Under the pieces are notes generated by a model. It saw only the letters and a program-made list of their open reading frames with translations, had not been told where the DNA came from and did no database searches. Source: Gamsiella multidivaricata (taxonomy: Eukaryota; Mortierellomycota; Mortierellomycetes; Mortierellales; Mortierellaceae). Taken from it: a stretch of 64,000 nt of DNA. The DNA is taken from assembly GCF_025024155.1 (NCBI RefSeq), contig NW_026251738.1:248001-312000 (forward strand). Direction: 5' to 3'. Shown piece by piece: positions 31,595 to 43,400 of this stretch (positions are counted from its first letter, which is position 1; each line of letters opens with the position of its first letter). The translations under genes were made by a program, and so were the position numbers.

Positions 31595-34142
31595 ATGGAG
31601 CACAAATTTGAGTCCGTCTACTTCAAAGCTGACAAGAAGCAAATACAAGGACCACAGGCCAGATGTCATGAATGGGGCCATAAGAACTCTCATGCGTTCT
31701 TCATCGCCTTTTAGACAGGATCATCGTACTACGAGTACTCATGCTACAGAGACCCGTCTGTGTTCTTGGATGCATACGCTGGTGTCCAGGAAGCTGAGCG
31801 TTACTTCTTTGAACAAATTCATGAAGGCCAGGCGTGCAACGAGTACTACGACATCGACTGGACTCTCGATGAAGTCTCAGACTCTAGCTCAAGCACAATT
31901 GTTACACTGGAGCAGCAGATTTTTGCAGCGTTCCTCATTGCGCGCAACCAACATGCGCCCAATTATGTGGTGGCTCAGGAACAGTGTCGTGTGCTGAGTG
32001 CATCTAACAGTAAAAAGGTGTCACTGCATATCGTTATCCCAGCATATCGTTATCCCAGCATATGTGTTCGAGAACAATCATAGGCACATGAAAGCATTCA
32101 TGCTCGAGTTCCAGGACACTAGGCGTGCACAAGGCCAGCAGAGTGGGAACTGTCATTTGCTTGAGCACATCGACATGGGGGTCTATAGCAAGAACAGACT
32201 CATGCGAATTCTCGGGAGCCACAAGTGCAAGGACCCCAGTCGTCCACTGCAACGAGCCCAGTGGCATGAACCTTCCATGGTGGCTGAGGACAGAGAGTTC
32301 TTCATATGCAACGTAGGACCTGACTGCATCCAAGTAGCTAACAACACTCAAGAAGTCACTCTCAAGATAGCACAGTCGGGTCCAAGAGTCCTGGAGCATG
32401 GCTCCAAACATACCCTTCGTGTGAGCATGCAGGCGGGTATGCCTGAACATATTGTGGATGCTGTGAGAGCCAAGTTTATACAAACATCGCATGCAATGCA
32501 GTTTGAGATGCGCTATGCAGCAGAGCAAGGGATGCTCTTTAGGCTGCAACGCAAAGCTGTGGGACTTTGTGCTGTGTGCAACAGAGAGCATGAGCGCGAC
32601 AATGCATACTTGAAACTCGCAGCATCAGGCGCAATTTTCCTGTATTGCCACCGTTCCGAGGACTCATCATCAAGAGTTCGGGTAGCCGGACCTGATTTTG
32701 TTTTAGCCGTCGACATGGAGGCCACAATCGTCTCACAAACGCCACACAAGCCCTTGTCTGCAGACATCACCTACCGTGGCCAGTATTTAAGGCACGATTT
32801 TCTGGCGCCCCTGCCAGAGCCTTTGAAACTTGGGCTCGGCAAGTTTGAGATTTACAAGCAGCAGCCTCCTAGTCTCATGATCAAAGCTGACACGGGTTTG
32901 GGCAAGACTGTTTACTGTGAGGCGCTTGTTGGAGCTAACAAGGATTCCAAGTTTGTTGCTGTCACATGCAGACGCACATTGGGTGACATGCTGGGAGAGC
33001 GCCTCAACTTCGAGAATTATCAAGACATCCCCAAAGGCATGATTGCATGCGACAGGGTGGCCGTGCAAGCGGAGTCGTTGTACAGACTCGACACAAAGTT
33101 CTATAGCGAGAACATGATTTTGATCCTTGACGAGTTCAGCTCGCTGATCAAACAGATGTGCAGCGACATGACCAGGGGCAACATGCACAACCTTAACCTC
33201 CAGATCTTTGAGCGACTAATCCGAAAAGCAACCAGAGTTATCTGTCTTGATGCAGATCTGAGTGATGACGAGGTCGCTATTTTGAAGAGCCTGCGCAGCG
33301 ATGTGCATGTCATCTACAATACATTCCAGCAACAAAAAGACGACAAGGTCATGATGTACGAATCTAAGTGGCAGTTGATTGTCGAGGTACTAGACTTGCT
33401 GCAATTCAACAAGCGCGTGTACGTCTCGAGCACAATGAGTGCTAGATGCACTGAGGCACTGCATGCACTATGTGAGAGGGCGGGCTTTAAGGGCGTGTGT
33501 GTGACCAAGAACACATCGGAAAGCGATAAGCGTGACATTGCCAAGAACATCAACACCATTATGGCTGACCTTGACTATTTCATCCACACGCCAACCATTA
33601 GTGTCGGAATCGACTACAATGTTAAGGACCATGTTGACTATGTAGTTGGGTTATTCAGCACACATAGTGAGGTCGATGTCGAGTCATGTAGACAGATGAT
33701 GCGACGCGTGCGACATGTCAAGAGCAAAACGTACTTGGTGCATGTGGATGCATCAGTCAACAATCTCCCAGACACTGTGCAAGGCGTGAAGGACTGGATA
33801 TGCGATCAACACGGCCTCGTTACTGGCAGGGTGCAAGGGAGCCCCATGTTAAAGCTAAAGCTTGACAATGATGACAAGCTTGTGCTCCCAAATGACTTAT
33901 ATCACCGTATGTACTGCTACGTGAAAGCCAAAAAGCATCTCTCTTTGAACGGCTTCCGATTGCGGTTTATTCAACAGATGACTCGAGCTGGTTGTGTGGT
34001 CAAGGGCGTTGGAGGCAGTCTTCCCAAGAACCACCCCGTTCGCAAGGCCCTGAAGCAGGAGATAGAGGTGATCGCGGCCCTCACGCATCAGCAGATTGCC
34101 AATGTGGAACGGTGGTGGCTCGGGGTGCAAGGTACTTATTAG
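31595..34142 (+). pseudogene. Primase-polymerase fused to Herpes_ori_bp-type helicase, broken
   Basis: Remnant of a replication protein with two domains. The first is an archaeo-eukaryotic primase (PrimPol) core: YYDIDW supplies the metal-binding DxD, KKVSLHIVIP the Ser-x-His motif and HIDMGVYSKNRLMRI the third acidic motif. The second is an SF2 helicase of the origin-binding-protein kind: ADTGLGKT (Walker A), MILILDEFSS (Walker B), LDADLSDDE, and TISVGIDYN with QMMRRVRH (motifs V/VI). The gene is damaged in two places. An in-frame TAG replaces codon 40 (31712-31714). A 16-bp unit is tandemly duplicated (32028-32043 and 32044-32059), which shifts the frame in the primase domain. Downstream of that the frame is open to the TAA at 34140. 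Fused PrimPol-helicases of this sort occur in large DNA viruses, large DNA transposons and scattered fungal loci. It is not a standard cellular replication gene. Confidence 0.8.
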
Positions 34143-35504
34143 GCACTATTTATAGAGTACCTACTGTGCTTTAGGAGATTGTAGAGGCCCTACAGTCCAT
34201 ATTACAGGTGAAGAATGAAAACATTGACTCAAATATTATTGTCACTGTATATTTATACTACTACGTATCATGTCCTTAACAGCTATGATGACCAGCTATG
34301 GCATCTCGGGGTACAGTGTAGTGGGGCAATGGGTGCGTGGAGCGACTTGGGGTACAGGGCAGAAGTATTGGGAGAAAACAGATCAGGAACCTTTCGCCCT
34401 ATCGTTCTGTGTTATTTATTGACCAAGAAACTCCTATGAATGCAGACCCTGTTGTCCCATAACTGCACACCCTCTACTTGTACACCCGTAACTGCATGTA
34501 CAGCCCGCGCTTGGTATGATCGTATGGATGTCCTGCACCTATTCCGCTTATCGTATCATACCAAGGGGTGTGATTGATCCTTGTATTTGGCTATCCCGTC
34601 TGCACTCTATGTGGATTTACCACACCACGCCGCCAACCGTCAATCCTCCCATCTCTGGGAATCGGTGGTCAAGTGTTAATCTCCTGAGCTTGACAGTACG
34701 GCCTAAAGTCCCTGCTCGCCCAAGAGCCCGCTCTTGATTGATTTCCTTGTGAGTCAATGCTTCGCTGCCACCACCGATAAGAAGGTCCGTGCGAAATACC
34801 TTATAGTCTACTCGGCAATGATGCGTTCAAAGAATCTCCCATTCATGGCCTTGCTCCCAGTCCTTTAAAAACGCAGATCCAAGGCGGTCTCGGACAGCGC
34901 CGATGGGTGCGTTGTAAATGTGGAGGAAGGAAAAGGGAATTTGGGCCAATACTTTTCCAGGGGCTTCTATGGTGTGCATAGTATTCTAGGGCATCCAAAG
35001 TGTGCGCTGAGAATTGATCGGATGAACCTTTCAAAAAAAAAAAGCTCGGCATGATCCTGAAAAGGACAAACTACCATTCTTCATCTGCATGACATACTCC
35101 GTAATTGCATGACATACGAGATCTTCTTCAACTGCATGATGATCTTTCTGCAGTGTCGAAGAATACAAACACAAATGTTGTCAGATGACGACGACGACGA
35201 TGACAAAGGAAGCCGACGGCATCCTCCGCAAACGTTCTAGAACTTCCTCAAGAGCAGATCTCCATCCTTAATGGACCATAGCAAAGGCACACAGAAAGAT
35301 GGGATAGCGAGATATATCGTTGATGAGAACTCTTTTATTTATCAAAAAAAATGTACCAGAAATCAGATTATTGTAGGTTTCCTGTTCTCTCCACGCAGAC
35401 AGCTCTTGAGATGTGGATCAATAGATAGGTACATCTTGCAGGATAAGATGTAGATGGTAATGTCTCTTCAAGCGAGTCCATCCAGTCCATCTTCGGTCCG
35501 TGTT
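34143..35504. other. Spacer, no gene seen
   Basis: About 1.4 kb with only short open frames. Small direct repeats (GCATGACATAC near 35087 and 35105) are present. The right end contains the 3' flank of the metallothionein gene. Confidence 0.45.
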
Positions 35505-35959
35505 TTACTTGTTGCAGTTGCAAGAGCCGGCGGTGCAGGTGCACTTGGCACTGTTAGGGCGTCAAGGACAGCGGATGGCGGACATGATCAGCAAAGGAAA
35601 GGAAGGGAGAGAGAAAGAAGAAAACGAGATGGAGTTAGATAGAAGCGGAGGAGAATCATATCTCCGACCCATGAGTTTTTTTATTGACGCATCAAATGAC
35701 TATCCGTTAATCCAATGCTCCATTTTCTTGCTACCCCTCCCCGCTGTGTCCCATCGGTCGAGCGCCCTTCCGTTCCATCTCATCAGTCGTATCCACCCGA
35801 GCCCCGAGGGCGTAAGAGGTCCAGGTCCAGAGCCATTGCTTGCTCGCCTCTCATTTCTCGCCCAACGCCCTCGCCAGCTGTGTCGACCCTGTGATCCATC
35901 CATGACTAAAGTCCTTCCGCACAATCCTCAATAGCTCAATTGATCCAATGAAAAAAAAG

Positions 35960-36006
<47 letters not shown>

Positions 36007-36346
36007 CGATAGCAAAAGAAGCTCCGGAACTTACCCAGAGGAGCAGCCGCATCCGGAAGTCTTGGCAGCGCAGGTGCAGGAGCCGGCACAGGAACACTTG
36101 CCGCCGGACTTGCAGTTGCAGGCATCGGTGTTCGAGCTAGCGGCAGCAGCAGACTTACCGCACTGGCAGCCGGATCCGCAGCCTATTGGGATGAGGGTTT
36201 GAGATGAGAGGTTGGATGAGTCAAGGATGGTTCGACAGGCGGGATGGGCATGAGAAAAAGAGGATTCAGGCGAGAAGCAGGAGCGAAGGGGATGACTTAC
36301 CGCAGGAGGAGCCGCAGGTGCAAACGTCGTTTCCGCAGGGGTTCAT
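35505..36346 (-). CDS. Metallothionein, 79 aa in three small exons
   Basis: Cys-rich metal-binding protein (Cu/Zn/Cd sequestration in the cytosol). Exons 36346-36301, 36182-36035 and 35550-35505 join in phase (46+148+46 = 240 bp) to 79 aa with 19 Cys and no aromatic residue. It starts MNPCGNDVCTCGSSCG, continues with GSGCQCG, an Ala/Ser spacer, then C-x-C pairs (CNC, CSC, CTC, CGC) and ends KCTCTAGSCNCNK. The C-x-C spacing defines the family. Because the coding sequence is cut into pieces of 15-50 codons it is easy to overlook. Exon 2 contains a second donor-like CGGTAAGTC that could give a shorter form. The gene diverges from aprataxin at 36994. Confidence 0.92.
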
Positions 36347-36442
36347 GGTTGGGTGGGGTGTGGTGGAGAGAGAAAGTGGGGGTATGGGGGTGTTGTTTGC
36401 AGGAAGGAAGAAGAGGAGGGGGGGCGGGATGGTCGCGTCCGC

Positions 36443-36451
36443 ATTTTATGC
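36443..36451 (-). promoter_or_regulatory. TATA-like box of the metallothionein gene
   Basis: The minus strand reads CATAAAATG about 97 bp upstream of the metallothionein ATG. Metal-response sites of known consensus could not be assigned with confidence. Confidence 0.35.
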
Positions 36452-36993
36452 GTTCATGCGAAAAAGAGCAAATAACCGAAGTAAACGCGTGGACAGAGTT
36501 TCCCCCTCTGCCGCGTTCCTTTTCGGTCGCGTCCCATCTGTGTGGCCCGTACACGCCCTTCGCTCCCCCATGCTGCCGTGTACGTGCGTTCCATGGGCCA
36601 TGCCATGGTCAAGGAGGGAGGGTGTACAACCATGCGGCGCCATATCCACACATACGCCCAATTGGCGATTCACTCGCACGCGAACCTCGCATCCACTTCG
36701 CCATCTGCTCCTGCAAGCCATTTTTTTCTTGCTTTGTTTGCTTTCGTTTGTGCGGTTTCTTCTTTTATCGGGCCTGGTGCCTCCTTTCCTTCGCCCTCGT
36801 CTTATGCGTCTCATGCTTATGCAAACACACAGACACAGACAGACACACACAGACACAGCACAGCTTCGCCAAAACGCATTTGCTCCACCCGTATTTAACC
36901 AAACCGCCTCCCACTCCCTCCACTCCCTCTTTCTTCCTAGCCACTCAAGCATCCATCCTCCCTCCTCTCACACCTCCTCCGCAAGCACACACT

Positions 36994-37641
36994 ATGCCAC
37001 AACTGCTCCTCCACCTCCATGAGGCTCTCTCCATCATCTCCCCTAGCCCGCCCACTGCACACACCGCCGCCCCCGCGACCCATGTAGCCGTCTCCTCAGC
37101 CTTCACCGGCACCGCGACCACTTCGGCCTTCTCCACCTCAGCACCCATCCCCATCCTCAGCAAAAACCATCCAGTTCCCCCCCAGGTCTGCTTCAAGCAG
37201 CCTTCAAAACGCCAAGGAAGGAACACCCCTATCATCTCTATCACCACCAAAAATCCTGTCACTTTGTCCCTCCCCTCGCCTCCCTCCGACGATGTAGATG
37301 CAGATGCGTCCGGCAGCAGCAGTCTGGACGATAGTACTAACGATGATACGGATTACACAGACACGCATGATCCTTTCATGGAGGCCGCTAGCGAGACAAC
37401 AGAGACGACCCTATTAACCCCATCCTCGTCCCCCGACGTCAACTGCGACAGGTTCCTGAGTAGCCCTTATGCGATCCCAGCCGAAAGCGTCCCCTGTGGC
37501 ATCAAAAGCAGCGGCATTCTACCGTCGCCTTCTTCCTCGCCACCGCCTCTGCAGGGTCCACTACTATCATGTGAGGATGTCGAGACTGTTCCCGTTGGGC
37601 GTGTGAACCGTAAACAACGACAACGACGGCAGCGACGACGG

Positions 37642-37673
<32 letters not shown>

Positions 37674-37675
37674 AG

Positions 37676-37715
<40 letters not shown>

Positions 37716-39557
37716 ACAGCAGCAACAACAACACCAACAACAACAGCAAATACAGACGGAGGCGGGTGAGGATCAGACGATCCAGAGTCGACAGGATCAA
37801 CAACCATTGCTTCAGGCACATCACCAGCGGGAGCACGAAGAAGATGCGGATGAATATGAGGACGACGAGCACGAGGAGAGGGAGCAATATCACAGATCGG
37901 CCAACGGCTATAGCTATCGATACGAGCGACAGCAGTATCATGAGGAGACAGCGGATCAATCGGTCTTTGCAAAGTACAAGAGACACTCCGGGCCCTACAG
38001 CCAGGTGCACTGGGTCCCTTTCCCACAGGACCGGATTAGGGTTTTCCTGAAGTACGTCGAGGACATCGAGACGATCCCTGAAGATGTCCGATACTGGCAC
38101 GATGAGCAGCACTTCATTATCAAGGACAGATATCCCAAGGTAAAGCAGTTGGTCTCTCCAATCCACAGACCAAAAGAGGATCGACGGTAGTAAAATGGCC
38201 TTAATACAGAATGATGGTTGTTGTATGCGGCAGCAAGCGATAGTTCCAACAACGGGAAAAACAAACAGCACTCGTAGGATCGATCCGGGCCTTTGGTCAA
38301 AAAAAAAGGCACACAATCTTCAGTCTTGCATGGTCACTACCGACTACCAGCAGCGCCCATCCCCTCTCAGCGCCATCGTCATAGATCATGCATAACAGGC
38401 AGCTGTTGGCTGTACGCACTGCCTGTAGTGTAAAAGCCGCCCGAATGTGTCTCCAACCACAAACCAACATTGGTTACCATGTCTCTATGCGCCTTTCTGC
38501 CTTCAAAATCCGTTACTAACGTGCTACTTCTCACGCGCATTCCTCCATTCTTCTCTGGACTCAACATTGGGCCATTGTCTTTCTTTTTCCCGTCGCCGTC
38601 TTTGTTTCTCCTGGTGGTTACTGACTCTCATTTTTTTTCCCTTGTTGATATGGGGGAATTTGCATTGGCCATGTTTAGGCAACGGCTCACTACTTGGTGC
38701 TACCGCGCGAACGGATCGAGAAACTGTACCACCTCGAAGGCCCGCACGGGATCGAGGTGGTCGAGTCCCTGCAACAACGGGGTGCCTGGCTCATTCAGAG
38801 GTAATAACCCCGCACATACACACACGCACACACACCCCCTCTCTCTCCTTTCGTCCTCTTGTACGTATGAATACAACAGGATTCTGAATATCTCTTTTGT
38901 CCTTTTTTTTTTTTTTTGGTCTTCCTCTTTGTAGACTGCAGGCTGAAGCACCGCACCTATCCTTCAGAATGGGCTTCCATGTCGTTCCGAGCATGCTGTA
39001 AGTGGCGCTTATTTTTTTTTTCCCTCCCTCTTATTTTCCCATGAGTTCCTTTTTTTTTTTATTTATTTACAGAGTACAAGGGCTCACTCAGCATGCCATG
39101 CGGTCAAATTGTACTGATCCTACATGATCGCTAACCAACGTACTCTTTCCATCTGTTCTTTTTTAAATTGCATGGCATCGCCTTTTTATCCGATCTCTGT
39201 TCGGGAAACATTTGATTCCCTCAACAACAACAACAACAACAACGACAACAACGACTTAGGCAACTGCATCTGCATGTGATCTCCCAAGACTTTTGCTCCC
39301 AGTTCCTGCGTTCACGGGTCCACTACAACGCGTTCACGACCGCGTTCTTTATCTCGTCCGAGCAAGTGCTCAGGGTGTTACGGGAGCGTGAAAAGTTCTG
39401 GCTGCAGAAGAGTGAGCTGGCGGAATTTAAGAATTCCAAATTCAAGTCGCCGCTGGTGTGTTTGCAGTGCGGGCAGAGGCAGAAGGGGTTCTATCAGCTC
39501 AAGGTGCATTTGGAGTTACATCTGGTGGGGGCCCAAGCAGGAGAGCACGGGTGGTGA
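36994..39557 (+). CDS. HNT3: Aprataxin/Hnt3-type DNA-adenylate hydrolase with polyQ extension
   Basis: HIT-superfamily enzyme that removes AMP from 5' ends left by failed DNA ligation; nuclear. Exons 36994-38139, 38679-38800, 38935-38997 and 39260-39557 join in phase to 542 aa. The HIT domain runs from VRYWHDEQHFIIKDRYPKA through TAHYLVLPRERIEKLYHLEG and FRMGFHVVPSM to the catalytic LQLHLHVISQDF (His-x-His-x-His). A C-terminal C2H2 finger follows (LVCLQCGQRQKGFYQLKVHL). The first 330 residues are Ser/Pro-rich with a long Gln run (codons CAG/CAA, about 37639-37755) and no FHA domain. Fungal Hnt3 proteins also lack FHA, but this extension is much longer than usual. ATG 36994 was chosen because the frame upstream to 36244 overlaps the metallothionein promoter and exon. 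Confidence 0.9.
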
Positions 39558-40426
39558 TGATGATGATGGTGGGAGTGGGGGAGTGGGGGAGTGGGGGAGG
39601 GGTGATGGTGCGGGACGGTGTGATGTGGGTTAGGAGGGGTATGTTCCTATAACCTGTACGAGTAACGAGAGGACGGGCGATCCGGGAGTGGAGACAGTAG
39701 GTTGGTTCTCGTTGTGCTCTTTTGTTCTTTGTTTGGGTTCTTGTGTAAATAGTGAGAGATGTCTTGTAACAGTTTCTGTATATAGTCTTTTGTACATGGG
39801 GAGAGAGGGAGGGGGGGGCCAAGTGGAAATGCAAGGTTTACCTCCGAGAGAGAAATTAAATAAAATAAAAGTCTTTTTTATGCCAATGGTAACTTTTTTT
39901 TTTGTTCTGTGGGGATCTCTCTACCTAGATAGAAACACGTCGTGTAATCGTCCCTTCTGCGGGTTTCTTTTTATGGGCAACATTTTATTACAAAGGATCT
40001 GGGGAGAGGAGGCGAGGGAGGGGGATCTTAGGCCCCAGAAGTCCTTAGTCGACCGGGCACTCTGGAGTCAAAAGGCAGGCACTTTTTTTCTGGGATTGAC
40101 TCTGGCTGTGCTGCATCACTTTGCACCAACAACCAATCGCAATGCGATATAGAAAACAACGCGGCGGATGGCTAGTCTACCATGTCGCATTGAACACTCA
40201 TTGCTGTGGAGTCTGATAAATACAAATGATGTTCATTTGAATAAAGCATTTTCTGTTTTTTTTTTTTTCTTTTTTTTATTGCCAATGGTGTGTGCTATCT
40301 CTTTTTTTTTTTGTTTTTTCTTTCTCTCTCTCTCAGCTTGGAATAGAAAATCACAGATAGGTTATTTCATATCACCCTTCCCAGTAACAACATTCTTCTT
40401 CTGCAAAACAAATGACAGTGTCCTCC
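39558..40426. other. Convergent intergenic region
   Basis: Lies between the 3' ends of aprataxin (plus) and the giant protein gene (minus). It contains a TGATGATGG/GGGAGTGGG repeat directly after the aprataxin stop (39557-39600), several T-runs and AATAAA-like signals (near 39857 and 40241). No gene is seen. Confidence 0.45.
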
Positions 40427-43400
40427 TCAGATCGAAGGTCTCCTCCCCGCACGGTGTCCATGTCCGAGTCGGGCCGTGAACCGACGCCACACCGACCCAT
40501 CCCTCTCCCTCCTCTCACTGTCCGACGTCGTCGGCGTCATCTGTTCATACAACGGCTCCCGCTCCTGGTCCTGATCCTGGTCCTGGTCCTGCCCCGACTC
40601 GGCCCCACCGGTACGTTCCCGCTCCCGCTCCCGTTCCCGCTCTTCGTCCGTGCGCACGTGCTTGAACCACATCAGGCGTTCCTCATCCTCCGCTTTCGGC
40701 AACGATCCTTCGTAGCCTGTAGGTACATTCTGCTCCCTCGTGAGGGGGGCTGAGGACGAAGGTTGGGTGCCGAGAGAGTCTTCGATCCTCGGGTGCAAAC
40801 TTAATGAGGGGTTTGCTCTAGCTATGGGTGTCGAATCCTGGTCATCGTGGACGGGGGCTGCAGGTTCAACACCTTGAGAGTAGTTCTGGTCGTGGAGCAG
40901 CGAATGTTGATGCGGAATTGATTCTGTGGCAAGAGGTGTGTCGTTCGTAGCAGGACTCGAGGTCGTCGCCTCAGGACGGGGCGGCTGCACTGGCGCTTGG
41001 GTCTCTGTAGTTCGCTCATTCATTCCATGCTGCTTCAGATCACCACCCAGCGTCGACTCACCGGCCCTACCGCCGTCATCGTCACCATAGCTCTCGCTCG
41101 GATCTTCCTCCATCACCGTCCACTGCGGACGATGCGCCGCCGCATAGACCTGTGCGGGCGACATCCTCTGCGCCCTCACCGGTTCCATCCCCCCGGTATT
41201 CTCGGGCATACTCGTACTACGTCCCCTCTCCTGCTCCCGGCGCGCGTCCAGGTCTCGCATGTCCAATTCAGATCGGAATGGTTCCGGGGCCTGATGGTAC
41301 GTTCGGTCTGCGTTCGCGTTCGCGACCGGGTCGAACGAGGCGGCGGAAGCCAATGTCTCGGTCGCGGTCGGCAAAGCGACGTTGCGGAGCGTATGCTGAT
41401 GCTCGATATCTTGATGTGTGGCAGCATCTACGTCATGGTGGTGGGGATGTTGGTGACCAACACCGTGATGGTGCCCAGAGCTTGCATCGTGTCGCTGCTG
41501 TTGCGGGAGCTCATACTGCTGCTGCTCCGGAAGCTGATGCTGTTGCTGCCCCAGAAGCTGATGCAGCTGCTGTTGCTTCTGCGAGAGTTCATACTGCTGC
41601 TGTTGCTGTTCCGGACGCTGATGTTGCTGCTGTTGGGGGAGCTGATCTTGCTGTTGTTGCTCCGGAAGCTGATGCTGTTGCTGCTCTGGAAGCTGATGCT
41701 GTTGCTGCCCCAGAAGCTGATGCAGCTGCTGTTGCTTCTGCGAGAGTTCATACTGCTGCTGTTGCTGTTCCGGACGCTGATGTTGCTGCTGTTGGGGGAG
41801 CTGATCTTGCTGTTGTTGCTCCGGAAGCTGATGCTGTTGCTGCTCTGGAAGCTGATGCTGTTGCTGCCCCAGAAGCTGATGCAGCTGCTGTTGCTTCTGC
41901 GAGAGTTCATACTGCTGCTGTTGCTTCTGCGAGAGTTCATACTGCTGCTGTTGCTGCTCTGGAAGCTGACGTTGCTGCTGTTGGGGGGGCTGATCTTGCT
42001 GTTGCTGCTCCGGGAGCTCATAGGGGTGAATTGAATGCGGCTCGACCGTGGGGTGGGACTCACTCTCCATGATCAGCACATCTTCAGGCTTCTCGGTCAT
42101 CGCCTGCGCAGCCATCAGGGCTGCAACGCCATGGGCAGCCGTCGGCTCTGTCGCCGGGAAACTGTCATGCAATGACATCGTGGGAGCAGAAGGGGCCGCC
42201 ATAACACCAGGAACTCCAGTGAAGGGACTAGTGGTTTGCATGGACGGCATCTGACCGATAGGGGCCTTTGCAGGGGTAGAGCTGCTCGCCACCCACGAAG
42301 CTGGGGGCTGCGCGATCGGGATCTTGGGCTCCTTCGGCTGCTGCTGCGGCTGCTGCTGCTGTGGTTGGTAAGGAGATCCAGACCACGGAGATGTGGTATC
42401 GATACCGGTAGTGGGAGCGGAAAGATCAGAACTATGTCTCAAGGCATGACCAGGAGCGGTGGTGATGGTGACGGCCTTGAACGGATTGTCCGTCTGGGGC
42501 AGGACCGAGAGGGGCTCTGATTTCCTGGCGATGATGATGGACGGGTTGCTCTTACACCTGGCTCTGTTGGGCATCGTCGAGGAATCGGGGTGATGAGATC
42601 CATCCATAAAATCTTCCTCAGCAGTGCTATGGATGATCATGCCGCGGCGGTGGTGCTCGCCAGGGACGAACTTCTTGGCCTCGAGTAACTTCTCCTCCAT
42701 CGGCAACAAGTTACCGGTACCGATGGGGTGCGGTGGAGACACTCGATGGGCAGAATCTATTAGAAGATTATAAATGTCATGATAGAGATGAATAAACGCT
42801 AATGCGATGTTGATTCGTGGGACGAGGTGATGTTTGCTGCAAGCTTACCGACGTAAACTGGTACCACCGGTGGGGACGCGTGCGGCGCCTTCATTGTCTC
42901 GGGATGGACTGCAAAAGTGAAAAGGATAGGGGTGATTCGCATTTAGTACACAGAATAGACCAACATATGCTCCTGCACAATACGAATACGATCGAACAGA
43001 TAGCATGGTGCTTTCTCTTACCGCTACGGTCCTGAGGATGGGACTCGGTTGTGGTGGGCACTCTCATACCATATGGATGGGTAGATACACTATAAGTCAC
43101 CGGGACATTGAATGACCTAATCTCCACAGACCTGGTTGGCATCCCCCTCTTCCCGTGCTCGCTCTCCATCGTGGGAGCAGGCGTCGCAGTCGTATCTTCG
43201 CCCTCATGCGTGGGGACATGAATGCCTTCCAGCAACGACCTGATGCTCTCCAGTCCATGACCCACAGCTGCAGCCGCGGATTCCACGATGGTCGGGTGCA
43301 GATCGTGATGCGGATACGGGTGCTCTGACTCATAATACATCTCTTTGATCCGGACGGGATAGTTATCCAGTTGGATTCGGCGGTCGGGACTGTCGTGAGT

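Noticed and set aside
36244..36993. In-frame upstream extension of the aprataxin ORF
   Set aside because: It overlaps metallothionein exon 1 and the divergent promoter, and its composition changes abruptly; ATG 36994 is the better start.
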